Assembly (NCBI GenBank): GCA_007570945.1
Contig: RKSH01000208.1
Location: 1-22,787, forward strand
Length of the DNA: 22,787 bases
Source of the DNA: Gammaproteobacteria bacterium
GTDB taxonomy: Bacteria; Pseudomonadota; Gammaproteobacteria; Arenicellales; Spongiicolonaceae
Reading direction: 5' to 3'
The notes below the pieces were generated by a model that was not told where the DNA came from, did no database searches, and saw nothing but the letters and a program-made list of their open reading frames with translations. The position numbers were made by a program, and so were the translations under genes. Of the stretch, positions 1-8,181 are shown piece by piece (position 1 is the stretch's first letter; each line of letters opens with the position of its first letter).

Positions 1-766
1 TGCCGCCGTTCACTTCGGTGATTTCGCCGAGCAGGGTGTTGTTCTCGCCGATGAACCGGGCGACAAAAGCATTGTCCGGTTTTTCATAGAGGTCCTCCGG
101 CGTCGCCAGTTGCTGAATCACGCCGTCGTCAAACACCGCGATGCGGTTGGACATGGTCAGCGCCTCGGACTGGTCGTGGGTGACATACACCACCGTCACG
201 CCCAGCGTTTCGTGGATGTGCTTAATCTCGTACTGCATCTGCTCGCGCAGTTGCTTGTCCAGCGCGCCCAGCGGCTCGTCCATCAGCACCAGTTTGGGCT
301 CAAACACCAGCGCCCGCGCCACCGCCACGCGCTGCTGCTGGCCGCCGGACAACTGCCCCGGGCGGCGGCCGCCGAAATCGTCCAGTTGCACCATGTCCAG
401 CGCGCGCTTGACGCGCTGCTCAATGTCGCCGCGCGCGACGCCGCGCACCTCCAGGGGAAAGGCGAGGTTTTCGTTCACCGTCATGTGCGGGAACAGCGCG
501 TAGTTCTGAAACACCATGCCGATGTCGCGTTTGTGCGGCGGCACGTTGTTGATGGACATGCCGTCCAGAATGATGTCGCCGTGGGTGGCGGTTTCAAAAC
601 CGGCCAACATCATCAAACACGTGGTTTTCCCGGAGCCGGAGGGGCCGAGCATGGTGACAAACTCGCCGCGCTCAATGTCCAGGTTCAGTTGCTTGACCAC
701 CAGGGTCTCGCCGTCATAACTTTTCTGCACATCGGCAAAGCGCACGTAGGCATCGGTGTGGGTCAT
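1..766 (-). CDS. potA: Polyamine-type ABC transporter ATP-binding protein (PotA-like), partial
   Basis: This is the ATPase subunit of an ABC importer and probably energises spermidine/putrescine uptake at the inner membrane. The first 255 residues are present; the C-terminal part, including most of the TOBE regulatory domain, lies beyond the left edge. Visible motifs are Walker A GPSGSGKTT (about 41-49), Q-loop VFQNYALFPHMTV (about 85-97), signature LSGGQQQR (about 139-146), Walker B LVLMDEP (about 159-165), D-loop GALD and switch His in VTHDQSEA (about 197). The tail ARFIGENN followed by the start of a TOBE segment is typical of the PotA/FbpC/UgpC group. The ATG at 766 has a GGAG Shine-Dalgarno seven bases upstream. 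The gene is divergent from ghrA with only 47 bp between them. Permease and binding-protein genes, if linked, are outside the window. The polyamine substrate is inferred from sequence style; a related substrate such as iron or an opine is possible. Confidence 0.85.
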   Translation of the reverse strand, partial: MTHTDAYVRFADVQKSYDGETLVVKQLNLDIERGEFVTMLGPSGSGKTTCLMMLAGFETATHGDIILDGMSINNVPPHKRDIGMVFQNYALFPHMTVNENLAFPLEVRGVARGDIEQRVKRALDMVQLDDFGGRRPGQLSGGQQQRVAVARALVFEPKLVLMDEPLGALDKQLREQMQYEIKHIHETLGVTVVYVTHDQSEALTMSNRIAVFDDGVIQQLATPEDLYEKPDNAFVARFIGENNTLLGEITEVNGG

Positions 767-813
767 GGTATTCTCCGGCAATTGGCGGCAGTGCGGTATA
801 TTCGCAAAAGCCC

Positions 814-1752
814 ATGGAAAAGTCCACCCTGCTGATTAAACCCGACCCGGAATGCGAGTCGCGATGGCTGGCGGCCATGGCGCCGTACGCCGACACCGTC
901 GCGGTGCGCCTGTGGCCCGAGGTGGGCGCGCCGGCCGAGGTGGACTTTGCGCTGCTGTGGGCGCCGCCGCCGGGGTTGCTGGCCTCGCTGGCGAACCTGC
1001 AGGCGGTTTTTTCCATAGGCGCCGGCGTGGACAACATCCTGCGCGTCCCCGACCTGCCGCGCGACGTGCCGCTGGTGCGCATGGTGGACAAATCCCTGAC
1101 CGAGGGCATGGGCGAGTTTGTGGTTTACCAGTGCCTGCGCTTTCACCGTGGCTTTCACCAATACGAGGCGCAGCAGATTGCGCGCCAGTGGAAAGCGTGG
1201 CCGCAAACGCCGGCGGCGCAACGGCGCATCGGCATCATGGGACTGGGTGAACTCGGCGGTTATGCGGCGCGCCAACTGTGCGCCCTGGGTTTCACGCTGC
1301 GCGGCTGGAGCCGCCGGCCGCGCGCGGTGGGCGGCGTGGAGACTTTTGCCGGATCCGGCGGGTTGGAAAAATTTCTGCGCGGCTGCGACATCGTGGTCTG
1401 CCTGCTGCCGCTGTCGCCGCAAACCGAAAAAATTCTGAACGCAAAAACCCTGGCCATGCTGCCGCCCGGCGCCTGCGTGATTAACGCCGCGCGCGGCGCC
1501 CATGTGGACGATGCCGCGCTGCTGGAAGCGCTCGACCGCGGCCATCTCAAAGCCGCGGCGCTGGATGTGTTCAACGAGGAGCCGCTGCCCAAAGGGCACC
1601 CCTACTGGCGCCACCCCAAAGTGACCATCACCCCCCACGCCGCCGCTTTCACCCTCCCCGAATCCGCCGCCGCGCAAGTGGTGGAAAACATCCGCCGCCA
1701 CCGGCGCGGCGAGGCGCTATCGAATTTGGTGGACCGTGAGGCGGGTTACTGA
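814..1752 (+). CDS. ghrA: Glyoxylate/hydroxypyruvate reductase A-like D-2-hydroxyacid dehydrogenase
   Basis: This is a cytosolic NAD(P)H-dependent reductase of the D-isomer 2-hydroxyacid dehydrogenase family, likely converting glyoxylate to glycolate and hydroxypyruvate to glycerate. The protein is 312 residues, the length of E. coli GhrA. It has the Rossmann motif GLGELG (143-148), catalytic Arg227 in NAARG, Glu256 in FNEEPLP and His275 in TPHAAA, positions that coincide with those I recall for E. coli GhrA. The ATG at 814 has no obvious Shine-Dalgarno. A TATATT box at 797-802 lies just upstream and could be a -10 element giving a very short leader, but I see no convincing -35. The gene is divergent from potA and convergent with the lactonase gene, whose end is only 12 bp away. 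Its placement does not prove a role in the sugar-acid pathway next door. Confidence 0.88.
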   Translation: MEKSTLLIKPDPECESRWLAAMAPYADTVAVRLWPEVGAPAEVDFALLWAPPPGLLASLANLQAVFSIGAGVDNILRVPDLPRDVPLVRMVDKSLTEGMGEFVVYQCLRFHRGFHQYEAQQIARQWKAWPQTPAAQRRIGIMGLGELGGYAARQLCALGFTLRGWSRRPRAVGGVETFAGSGGLEKFLRGCDIVVCLLPLSPQTEKILNAKTLAMLPPGACVINAARGAHVDDAALLEALDRGHLKAAALDVFNEEPLPKGHPYWRHPKVTITPHAAAFTLPESAAAQVVENIRRHRRGEALSNLVDREAGY

Positions 1753-1764
1753 GGCGCCCCCGCC

Positions 1765-2613
1765 TCATGACCGGCGCGATGCGGCAAAGGCAAATACGCC
1801 GCCGGCCAGCGGCTGTTCTTTCAGTTGCGCCGCGCTGATTCCATTGCGCGCCGAAGAGACGAACACGGTGTTCAAACCCTCACCGCCCAGCGCCGGACAG
1901 GTGGGACGCGCCACTGGCAACCGCACCACGCGCTCAACGTCGCCACCGGGGTCATAGCGCACCACCCGCCACCCATCCCATTCCGCGCACCACAAAAATC
2001 CCTCCGCATCCACCACCGCGCCATCCGGCACCTGCGGCTTGCCGGCCAGGGAAACAAACACCTCGCGCGCGCCAACCTCGCCGGCGGGTGACAATTCACA
2101 GCGCCAGATGATGCGCCTCGGTGAATCCGTCCAGTACAGCAAACCGCCGTCCGGGGAAAAGGCGATGGCGTTGGGAATGGAGACGCCGGTGATGGCTTTT
2201 TTTAACTGATAATCCGGCGATAAGCGGTAAATGTTCCCGGCTGCGCTGTCGGCGCCGTCAAGGCGCATGGTGCCGAACCAGAAAGCGCCATGCGGGTCGG
2301 CGCGGCCGTCGTTGGTGCGGTGCGCCGGCGGCTCGCCGTCAATCGGGCGCCAGTCGTAAAAACGATTCTGTTCCGGGTTGTAACGGCCCCAACCGTTGTC
2401 CGCGGCAACAACAAAATCGCCGCCGCCGCCCACCGCCGCCGCACTCCCCCGGCGCGTCAGCGCAGCCTCGGCAAAACCGCCGCCGTCGGCGTCACATGAC
2501 AACAGCCGCCGCCGCAAAATATCAAACCAAAACAACCGCCCCCGCCGCCGGTCCCAAAAAATCCCCTCGCCCAACTCACAGGCGCAATCACATATGCACT
2601 GCACTTCGCTCAT
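1765..2613 (-). CDS. SMP-30/gluconolactonase/LRE family lactonase
   Basis: This is a predicted metal-dependent sugar lactonase with a six-bladed beta-propeller fold, opening an aldonolactone or similar lactone to the free acid. It has 282 residues. The expected family metal ligands are all visible: Glu16 in ELGEGIFW, Asn148 in GVSIPNAIAFSPDG and Asp197 in VPDGAVVD. The substrate-side RTNDGRADPHGAFWFGTM segment (about 99-116) is also conserved. It is the last gene of the seven-gene minus-strand operon, 11 bp after the stop of an SDR gene. That position supports the lactone product of the SDR as its substrate. The actual sugar cannot be read from the sequence. I see no terminator hairpin in the 12 bp before the end of ghrA. 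Confidence 0.87.
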   Translation of the reverse strand: MSEVQCICDCACELGEGIFWDRRRGRLFWFDILRRRLLSCDADGGGFAEAALTRRGSAAAVGGGGDFVVAADNGWGRYNPEQNRFYDWRPIDGEPPAHRTNDGRADPHGAFWFGTMRLDGADSAAGNIYRLSPDYQLKKAITGVSIPNAIAFSPDGGLLYWTDSPRRIIWRCELSPAGEVGAREVFVSLAGKPQVPDGAVVDAEGFLWCAEWDGWRVVRYDPGGDVERVVRLPVARPTCPALGGEGLNTVFVSSARNGISAAQLKEQPLAGGVFAFAASRRS

Positions 2614-2624
2614 CTGCGCCCGGG

Positions 2625-3323
2625 CTAAAACGCCAGCGCTCCACCGTCCGCCGGGTACACCGCGCCGGTGGTGAAGCCCGCCTCTTCCGACAACAGAAAC
2701 CGCACCAGCGCGGCGACCTCCCCCGCGCTGCCAAGCCGTTCCAGCAGCGCGCGCCGTTCAAACTTTCGCCGCGCCATGCGCGCATCTTCCGCGCCCTCAA
2801 TCAGCCGGTTTATCCACGGACTGTCAATGGCGCCCGGCGCAACGGCGTTGACGCGGATGCCGCGCGGCCCGAGTTCCGCCGCCAGCGCCCGGGTCAGCCC
2901 GACCACCGCCGCTTTGGACGCGCAATACGCGGCGCGCCCGGCAAAGCCGCGGAACGCCGCCACCGAGGCAAAATTAACCACCGCGCCGCCCGCTTGCATC
3001 AAAGGCGCGGCAAAGCGGGTCATCAGCATTGCGCTTGAAACATTGGCGCGCAGCACACCGTCCCAGAAGGCGATGTCCATGTCCCGCAGCGCGCGCTCGC
3101 CCGGTTTGCCGGCAATGTTCACCAGCCCGTGCAACTGTTCCCCAGCCGACAACAATCCGGAATAAAAATCACGCACCGCATCTTCATCGCCGCAATCCAG
3201 TGCGACGATGCCGCCCACGGCTTTAATGTCGGTGGCAACCACTTTGCCCGGCAGTGCGGCGGCCACCGCGCCGCCCAGCGCGCCGGCGGCGCCGGTGACC
3301 ACCGTTATCCGCGCCGCAGGCAT
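2625..3323 (-). CDS. SDR-family NAD(P)-dependent oxidoreductase (second SDR of the operon)
   Basis: This is a classical short-chain dehydrogenase/reductase of 232 residues. The cofactor-binding glycine motif TGAAGALG is at 10-17 and NIAG at 69-72. The catalytic tetrad is Asn94, Ser120, Tyr133 and Lys137 (YCASK). The PGAIDSPW segment and the C-terminal PADGG are also typical. An acidic residue at the end of beta-2 (ATDIK, Asp32) suggests preference for NAD over NADP. In the operon it follows the dehydratase gene with a 3-bp gap and precedes the lactonase by 11 bp. It probably oxidises the sugar to its lactone, or oxidises the 2-keto-3-deoxy product of the dehydratase; sequence alone cannot separate the two. 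The start is the ATG at 3323, with a weak ribosome binding site that suggests translational coupling. Confidence 0.85.
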   Translation of the reverse strand: MPAARITVVTGAAGALGGAVAAALPGKVVATDIKAVGGIVALDCGDEDAVRDFYSGLLSAGEQLHGLVNIAGKPGERALRDMDIAFWDGVLRANVSSAMLMTRFAAPLMQAGGAVVNFASVAAFRGFAGRAAYCASKAAVVGLTRALAAELGPRGIRVNAVAPGAIDSPWINRLIEGAEDARMARRKFERRALLERLGSAGEVAALVRFLLSEEAGFTTGAVYPADGGALAF

Positions 3324-3326
3324 GAT

Positions 3327-4496
3327 TCAGTAAGCCGGCTTGACCGGAAACCAGTCGGCGCGGGCCGGGTCGAGGTAGGCGCCGGTAATCTCATCCACCG
3401 CATACTTGTCAATCGCGCCGCGGTCCGCGGTGACGCCGAGGCCGGGGCCGTCCGGCACCGGCAGACGGCCCTCGCGCACCGCAAAAGGCCGGGTGATGAC
3501 ATCGCCGCACAAGTATGAATGCTCGGTATCGATGGACAACGTCATGTTCGGGCACGCCGCCGCAAGATGAAGATAGGCGGCCTGGCTGAATCCCAACTCG
3601 CCGCCGCTGTGCAAGCTCACCGGAATATTGAAGGCCTCGCACAACGCCGCCGCCTTGAGGCACGTTTTCAATCCGCCCTGTTCGTGCGGGTCGAGAAGCA
3701 CGACATCGGCGGCGGCGCTGCGGATGATGTTGGCGACGTCGGACAATGTGTAGGCGCTTTCGTCAAGCGCCACCGGAGTCGCGCAACAACGCCTCAGTTC
3801 GGCGCTGCCCGCAAGGTCGTCCATTTCCAGCGGCTGCTCAATGAACGCGAGGTCGTAGCGCGCCAACCGCGCCAATTGCCGTTTCGCCGTGCCGATGGTC
3901 CAGGCGCCGTTGACATCGGCGCGCAAATGAACGCCCGCGCCGAGGCATTCGCGCAACGTTGCGACCACCGCGATGTCCTGCTCGCAATTGCCGCCGATTT
4001 TCGCCTTGAAAGAACGGTATTTTTGCGCCTGAAAGTCGCGCGCGCGGCGCGCCAACTCCCGCGGCTCGTCCATGAACAAATACGCCGTCATTTCAATTTC
4101 GCGCCGGTATGCGCCGCCCCATAACTGATGCAAGGGCAATCCGGCGATTTTTCCGGCGGCATCCCACATCGCCATGTCAACCGCCGCGAGCGCCATGACT
4201 GCGGCGCGTTTGTGGTGATAGTAACCGGCGCCGAGCACTTGCCGGTGCAGGATTTCAGTTTGGAACACCGACTTCCCTTCGGCCAGCGGCAGGACGCATT
4301 TTTCCAGCACCGGGCGGATGAAATCCAAGAAGCAGATGGTCTCCCCGTAGCCGCGCACGCCGCCGGCGGTGGTGAGTTCCACAATCAACCGCGTGGCGCC
4401 GTCGCGCATGCCTGAGCCCCAGCGAATCGGGTCGGTGAACGGCATTTTCACCAGCCAGTGGCGGGCCGATGTGATGATGGACTTTTCGCCCGGCAT
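3327..4496 (-). CDS. Enolase-superfamily sugar-acid dehydratase (glucarate dehydratase-like)
   Basis: This is a predicted Mg2+-dependent acid-sugar dehydratase of the mandelate racemase/glucarate dehydratase branch, forming a 2-keto-3-deoxy acid. It has 389 residues. The N-terminal capping domain (about 1-125) ends in AAVDMAMWDAAGK. The barrel carries Lys164/Lys166 (FKAKIGG), metal ligands Asp194 (RADVNG), Glu220 (FIEQP) and Asp245 (ALDES), and an Asp269-His296 pair (LDPH and SLHSGGE) matching the Asp/His dyad of this branch. The SIDTEHSYL segment also recalls glucarate dehydratases. I chose the ATG at 4496 because GAGGGA lies three bases upstream, just after the preceding SDR stop. A longer frame reaching 4598 would overlap that SDR by almost 100 bp. 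The exact substrate (aldarate, aldonate or deoxy-aldonate) is unresolved. Confidence 0.85.
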   Translation of the reverse strand: MPGEKSIITSARHWLVKMPFTDPIRWGSGMRDGATRLIVELTTAGGVRGYGETICFLDFIRPVLEKCVLPLAEGKSVFQTEILHRQVLGAGYYHHKRAAVMALAAVDMAMWDAAGKIAGLPLHQLWGGAYRREIEMTAYLFMDEPRELARRARDFQAQKYRSFKAKIGGNCEQDIAVVATLRECLGAGVHLRADVNGAWTIGTAKRQLARLARYDLAFIEQPLEMDDLAGSAELRRCCATPVALDESAYTLSDVANIIRSAAADVVLLDPHEQGGLKTCLKAAALCEAFNIPVSLHSGGELGFSQAAYLHLAAACPNMTLSIDTEHSYLCGDVITRPFAVREGRLPVPDGPGLGVTADRGAIDKYAVDEITGAYLDPARADWFPVKPAY

Positions 4497-4503
4497 GCTT
4501 CCC

Positions 4504-5238
4504 TCAATCCAGATACAAGCCGCCGTTGACATCGGTGATTTCACCGGTGATGGCGGCGGCGCGGGCGGAAGCGAGAAACACCACCGCGGCGGCGACATCC
4601 TGCGGCGACGGCAGCACGCCGAGCGGAATCATCGCCGCCAACCGCTCCCGTTTCTCCGCCGGCAACGCCTGCAGCATCGGCGTTTCCACCGGCCCCGGCG
4701 CGACCGCGTTGACGCGCACGCGGTCCTGCGCGCACTCCAGCGCGAGCGCATGGGTCAGCCCGATGACCCCGGCCTTGGAGGCGGTATACGCGGCGTTGTC
4801 GCCGAACAGGGTTCCGCGTTTGCCCGCAAATGAGGCGATGTTGACGATGTTGCCGCGCGTTTTTTTCAGTTCGGGCAAAGCCGCGCGGCACATGCGCCAT
4901 GACGCGGACAAGTTGATATTGAGCGCCCGCTGCCAGGATGCTTCGGTGGTTTCTTCCAGGCGCGCCGGCTCGCTGATGCCGGCGCAGTTGACCACCACAT
5001 GGAGGCCGCCAAATTGCGCCACCGCCTGCGCCACCGCCGCCTCGGCGCCGTCCAGAGTACAAAGGTCCGCGGCGAAGTGAACGATGCCTGGGTCGCTTGC
5101 GGCGGCCTCAACCGCCGAATCAAGATCGGTCGCCAGTACGCGGGCGCCTTCATCGGCGAAAGCGCGCGCGATGACCCTGCCGATGCCGCCGCCGGCGCCG
5201 GTTACGACCACCGATTTTTTTTCCAGACCGAGTTGCAT
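4504..5238 (-). CDS. SDR-family NAD(P)-dependent oxidoreductase (first SDR of the operon)
   Basis: This is a classical SDR of 244 residues. The glycine motif TGAGGGIG is at 13-20, NCAG at 84-87, the catalytic Asn near 109 (NINLS), Ser136 (NIASF), Tyr151 and Lys155 (YTASK), then PGPVETPM and the C-terminal VNGG. TDLD (38-40) at the end of beta-2 suggests NAD preference. The ATG at 5238 lies five bases after the stop of the TRAP large permease gene. An upstream extension of the same frame overlaps that permease and is not credible. It is the first catabolic enzyme after the transporter genes, so it may carry out an early oxidation of the imported substrate. It is clearly different from the other SDR 1.2 kb downstream, so the two probably catalyse different steps. 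Confidence 0.86.
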   Translation of the reverse strand: MQLGLEKKSVVVTGAGGGIGRVIARAFADEGARVLATDLDSAVEAAASDPGIVHFAADLCTLDGAEAAVAQAVAQFGGLHVVVNCAGISEPARLEETTEASWQRALNINLSASWRMCRAALPELKKTRGNIVNIASFAGKRGTLFGDNAAYTASKAGVIGLTHALALECAQDRVRVNAVAPGPVETPMLQALPAEKRERLAAMIPLGVLPSPQDVAAAVVFLASARAAAITGEITDVNGGLYLD

Positions 5239-5243
5239 GCCGC

Positions 5244-6530
5244 TCAACGCGCAAAGGACCTCACCCACTGCGGCAGCGCCATGGACAGTTCGTCGAAGAA
5301 AGTAAGGACAAACAGCATCGCCAGGAGCGCCGGGTAAAACGGCAGCATGGCGCGCGCCAACCGCCACAAACCCACTTTGGCGATGTCCATCATAATGAAA
5401 AGGATGACGCCGAAAGGCGGCGTGACGGTGCCGATGAGAAGATTGAATATTAAAATGATGCCGAAGTGCACCGGGCTTAGGCCCAACTCCACCACCAGCG
5501 GCAAAAGCGTCGGCACCGCGACCAGCAGAATGGCGGTGGTCTCGAGAAAACAGCCGATAACAAGCAGCCCGGCATTCAGCATCAGCAGGATAGCCCACGG
5601 ATTCTCGCTGAGCGCCAGCATTCCCTGCGCCAGTTTGGCCGGAATTTGCTCGAACGCGATGATGCTGGTGAACGGCACCGCCGCGGCGACGATGAACATC
5701 AGCACGCCGCAAACCAGAACGGTTTCCCTTGCGGCATCGAGCAGATGGCGCAATTTCAGCTCGCGCTGGACGGCCCCCAGAGCCAGGCCATAGACCACAA
5801 TCAACGCCCCCAGTTCGGTCGGTGTGGCGACGCCGCCGAGCAGCCCGGCGACCAGAAAGCCCGGCGCCAGCAAACCGGGCAGGGCGCGCCGCAACGAGCG
5901 CATCAATTTGCGCGCCGGCGGCGCCGGCAACACAACCATCGTGTATTTGCCCGACAGCCGGTACACGGTCGCCATCAGCGCAAGCGCCAGCAATACACCG
6001 GGCACAATGCCGGCGAGAAAAAGGTCGGCCACCGACACGCCCGCCAGCACCGCGTAAATGACCATAATCACGCTGGGCGGAATAATCGGCCCGATGATTG
6101 CCGATGATGCGGTGACGGCGGCGCTCAGCGCCGAGTTGTAGCCGGCCTTTTGCATCGCGCGAATCTCAATGGTGCCGAGGCCGGCGGCGTCGGCCTGCGC
6201 AACGCCGGACATGCCGGAAAAAATGACGCTGGCGACGATATTGACGTGCGCCAGGCCGCCGCGCACATGGCCAACCAGGTCGTTGGCAAATTCAAAAATG
6301 CGGGCGGTGATGCCGGCGCGGTTGAACAAATTGCCGGCGAACACAAACAACGGCACGGCGAGAAACGGAAAACTTTCCAGTTGCTGCGGCATGCGCTGCG
6401 CAACAATTCCGACCGGCAAATCGCTGAACACCAGAACATAGGCCAGCGCGCTGAAGCACATCGCCGCCGCCACCGGCACCTGCAGTGCGCCAAGCAGCAG
6501 GAACAGCCCGAATAACAGCAGGATGGTCAA
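5244..6530 (-). CDS. dctM: TRAP transporter large permease (DctM family)
   Basis: This is the large, roughly 12-helix membrane subunit of a tripartite ATP-independent periplasmic (TRAP) transporter, which uses a sodium or proton gradient to import organic acids. From the proposed TTG start at 6530 it has 428 residues, the usual DctM length. Hydrophobic segments run through the whole chain. Family motifs include the IIGPIIPPS loop, ATPTELGALIVV and GTVTPPFGVILF. The start codon overlaps the dctQ stop in the sequence TTGA, with GGGGA a few bases upstream. A longer in-frame extension to 6650 encodes Arg/Ala-rich sequence that overlaps dctQ and looks spurious. Five bases separate its stop from the next gene. 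Confidence 0.88.
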   Translation of the reverse strand: MTILLLFGLFLLLGALQVPVAAAMCFSALAYVLVFSDLPVGIVAQRMPQQLESFPFLAVPLFVFAGNLFNRAGITARIFEFANDLVGHVRGGLAHVNIVASVIFSGMSGVAQADAAGLGTIEIRAMQKAGYNSALSAAVTASSAIIGPIIPPSVIMVIYAVLAGVSVADLFLAGIVPGVLLALALMATVYRLSGKYTMVVLPAPPARKLMRSLRRALPGLLAPGFLVAGLLGGVATPTELGALIVVYGLALGAVQRELKLRHLLDAARETVLVCGVLMFIVAAAVPFTSIIAFEQIPAKLAQGMLALSENPWAILLMLNAGLLVIGCFLETTAILLVAVPTLLPLVVELGLSPVHFGIILIFNLLIGTVTPPFGVILFIMMDIAKVGLWRLARAMLPFYPALLAMLFVLTFFDELSMALPQWVRSFAR

Positions 6531-7075
6531 TAATCTTCCCCGCCCGCCGGCGGCGAGAACGGTGGCGGCAGTTGCGCGCCGGCGAGAATGTGCGCAAGGT
6601 CCCGCCCCAGCACATACAGCGCGGAAAGCGATATGGACACGCAGGCCCAAATCAGCGGCACCGAAAAGAAAAACGCGCGCGGTATGTTGAGCGGCAGGGC
6701 GATGCTGGTGGAGCGCATCTCGACCGCGATGAATTTGCGGGCGTAAAACGCGACCACGGCGAGGGCGGTGACAGTAACCGAGAAACTCAGCAACCGCAGA
6801 AAGAGCTTGAACCCGGCGCCGGCGCTGTCCTCAAATGAAGAGACGCGAATGTGCCGGTCTAATTTCATTGCGGCGCCGGCGCCGAGGAACACGGTCCAGA
6901 TGAACAGGTAGGTGCACAGTTCTTCAACCCACGCCTGCGGCCGGTCAAACAGGTAGCGCGCCACCACCTGGGAAAACACCAGCACAATAACCGCGGCGAG
7001 CAGGAAGATGCCCGCGCCCACTTCCAGCAGGCCAAGACGGCGGATTAATGCATGGTAAATCAGAAGCGCTTTCAT
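6527..7075 (-). CDS. dctQ: TRAP transporter small permease (DctQ family)
   Basis: This is the small four-helix membrane subunit of the TRAP transporter, which pairs with DctM. It has 182 residues, with predicted membrane segments near 20-40, 52-70, 90-112 and 133-156. The conserved ARYLFDRPQAWVEELCTYLF stretch after the first helix, with a double Glu at 51-52, is characteristic of DctQ proteins. The gene starts 42 bp after the dctP stop. Its own stop overlaps the dctM start by four bases, which suggests translational coupling. A Pro-rich C-terminus (PPPFSPPAGGEDY) follows the last helix. Confidence 0.87.
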   Translation of the reverse strand: MKALLIYHALIRRLGLLEVGAGIFLLAAVIVLVFSQVVARYLFDRPQAWVEELCTYLFIWTVFLGAGAAMKLDRHIRVSSFEDSAGAGFKLFLRLLSFSVTVTALAVVAFYARKFIAVEMRSTSIALPLNIPRAFFFSVPLIWACVSISLSALYVLGRDLAHILAGAQLPPPFSPPAGGEDY

Positions 7076-7117
7076 TGTGCAGCGCGCTTTCGCCGCGTTA
7101 TTGCACCGCCGCCGGGG

Positions 7118-8113
7118 TTACATGTCCTGAATGGACTGCCACAGCCCCTTGGACCACAGCCCCTCGCTTTCCAGCCGTTGCACCGCATTAATCGCCTTGC
7201 GCTGAAACGGCGCGACGTCAATGTCATACACGGTGGCGCCTTCGGCAGCCATTTGCCTGAGCAAATCCGAGACTTCGTTTTCCGACTCCCGGCGTATCCA
7301 CAGCACGGCGGCGCGCGCCGACTCGTTCAGCCATTTTTGATGCCGGGCCGGCAACGAGCGGTAACGCTGCTCGTTGATGGTGAAACAGACGGTTGAAATC
7401 AAATGGCGGGTGAGCGAGATATGCGGCGCCGCCTCGTGAAACTTTTTCGTGATGGCGCCGCCCGGCGGGGCCTCCGCCGCCTCCACCACTCCGGTGCTCA
7501 GCGCAAGGTACACCTCAGCCCACGGAACCTGGGTCGGCCTGGCGCCAAGTTCCTCCCACAGTTCCAAATACGCGCGGATTTGCGGCACCCGCATTTTCAG
7601 CCCGTTGACGTCGCTGATTGAACGCACCGGATGCTTGGAATATAAAATGCGCGCGTCGGTCGGCGCAGCGGCGAGAATGCGCAAATTATGATTCTTGCGC
7701 ACCCGCTCGGACATTTCGGCGAAGCGCGGACTGTCAAAAAACGCCTGCATGTGCTCATTGTCACGGAACGTGAAACCCCAGGTGAGGATTTCAAAATCCT
7801 TGTCGTACGGGGTGAACCACGCCAGGACGTTGCCGAAAGATTCAATGGAGCCGGAAATCATCTGGTCCATCACCTGCTTGGCGGAGCCGAACGATTCCCC
7901 GGGGATGTAGTTGACCGTGAATTCACCGTCTGACCGTTGTTCCAGGTCCCGCTTGAAGTATTGGTTCATGCGGTCGGTGATTGAGCCGATGGCGTCCGAA
8001 TTGACCAAAGTAACGGTCTCCTTGGCCGCCGCCACGCCCCATCCGCTGAGTGCAACCGCCGATGCGATTGCAAGCACAAAAAAGGGGCGCAAAACCGCGT
8101 ACTGAATGGGCAT
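7118..8113 (-). CDS. dctP: TRAP transporter periplasmic substrate-binding protein (DctP family)
   Basis: This is the extracytoplasmic solute-binding subunit of the TRAP system. It has 331 residues with a signal peptide (hydrophobic core about 9-24, likely cleavage around AAA-KE at 30-31). DctP features include YIPGESFGSAKQVMDQM (about 69-85), the GLKMRVPQ segment with Arg175 in the place of the conserved carboxylate-binding arginine, and PWAEVYLALSTGVVEAAE (about 197-214). The arginine supports an organic-acid ligand such as a sugar acid. The ATG at 8113 has a strong GGAGG Shine-Dalgarno eight bases upstream. This is the first gene of the operon, read from a promoter at 8182-8211. Ligand identity is inferred only from the linked dehydratase, SDR and lactonase genes. 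Confidence 0.88.
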   Translation of the reverse strand: MPIQYAVLRPFFVLAIASAVALSGWGVAAAKETVTLVNSDAIGSITDRMNQYFKRDLEQRSDGEFTVNYIPGESFGSAKQVMDQMISGSIESFGNVLAWFTPYDKDFEILTWGFTFRDNEHMQAFFDSPRFAEMSERVRKNHNLRILAAAPTDARILYSKHPVRSISDVNGLKMRVPQIRAYLELWEELGARPTQVPWAEVYLALSTGVVEAAEAPPGGAITKKFHEAAPHISLTRHLISTVCFTINEQRYRSLPARHQKWLNESARAAVLWIRRESENEVSDLLRQMAAEGATVYDIDVAPFQRKAINAVQRLESEGLWSKGLWQSIQDM

Positions 8114-8181
8114 TTTCGATTCCTCCGGTCGTTTTTAATGGCGGATAAAAAATGCGGCCGCGGGCAGCCGCGCGGGATTTC

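Noticed and set aside
763..1701. A 312-codon open frame antisense to ghrA
   Set aside because: It is a shadow frame in G+C-rich DNA with His/Gln/Arg/Ala-rich nonsense composition; ghrA on the other strand has complete catalytic motifs.
4497..4598. N-terminal extension of the dehydratase
   Set aside because: It overlaps the preceding SDR gene and precedes a good Shine-Dalgarno plus ATG at 4496.
8154..8172. GCGGC-N8-GCCGC hairpin in the dctP leader as a riboswitch or attenuator
   Set aside because: Five-base G/C arms are common in this DNA, and there is no U-run or known aptamer consensus.
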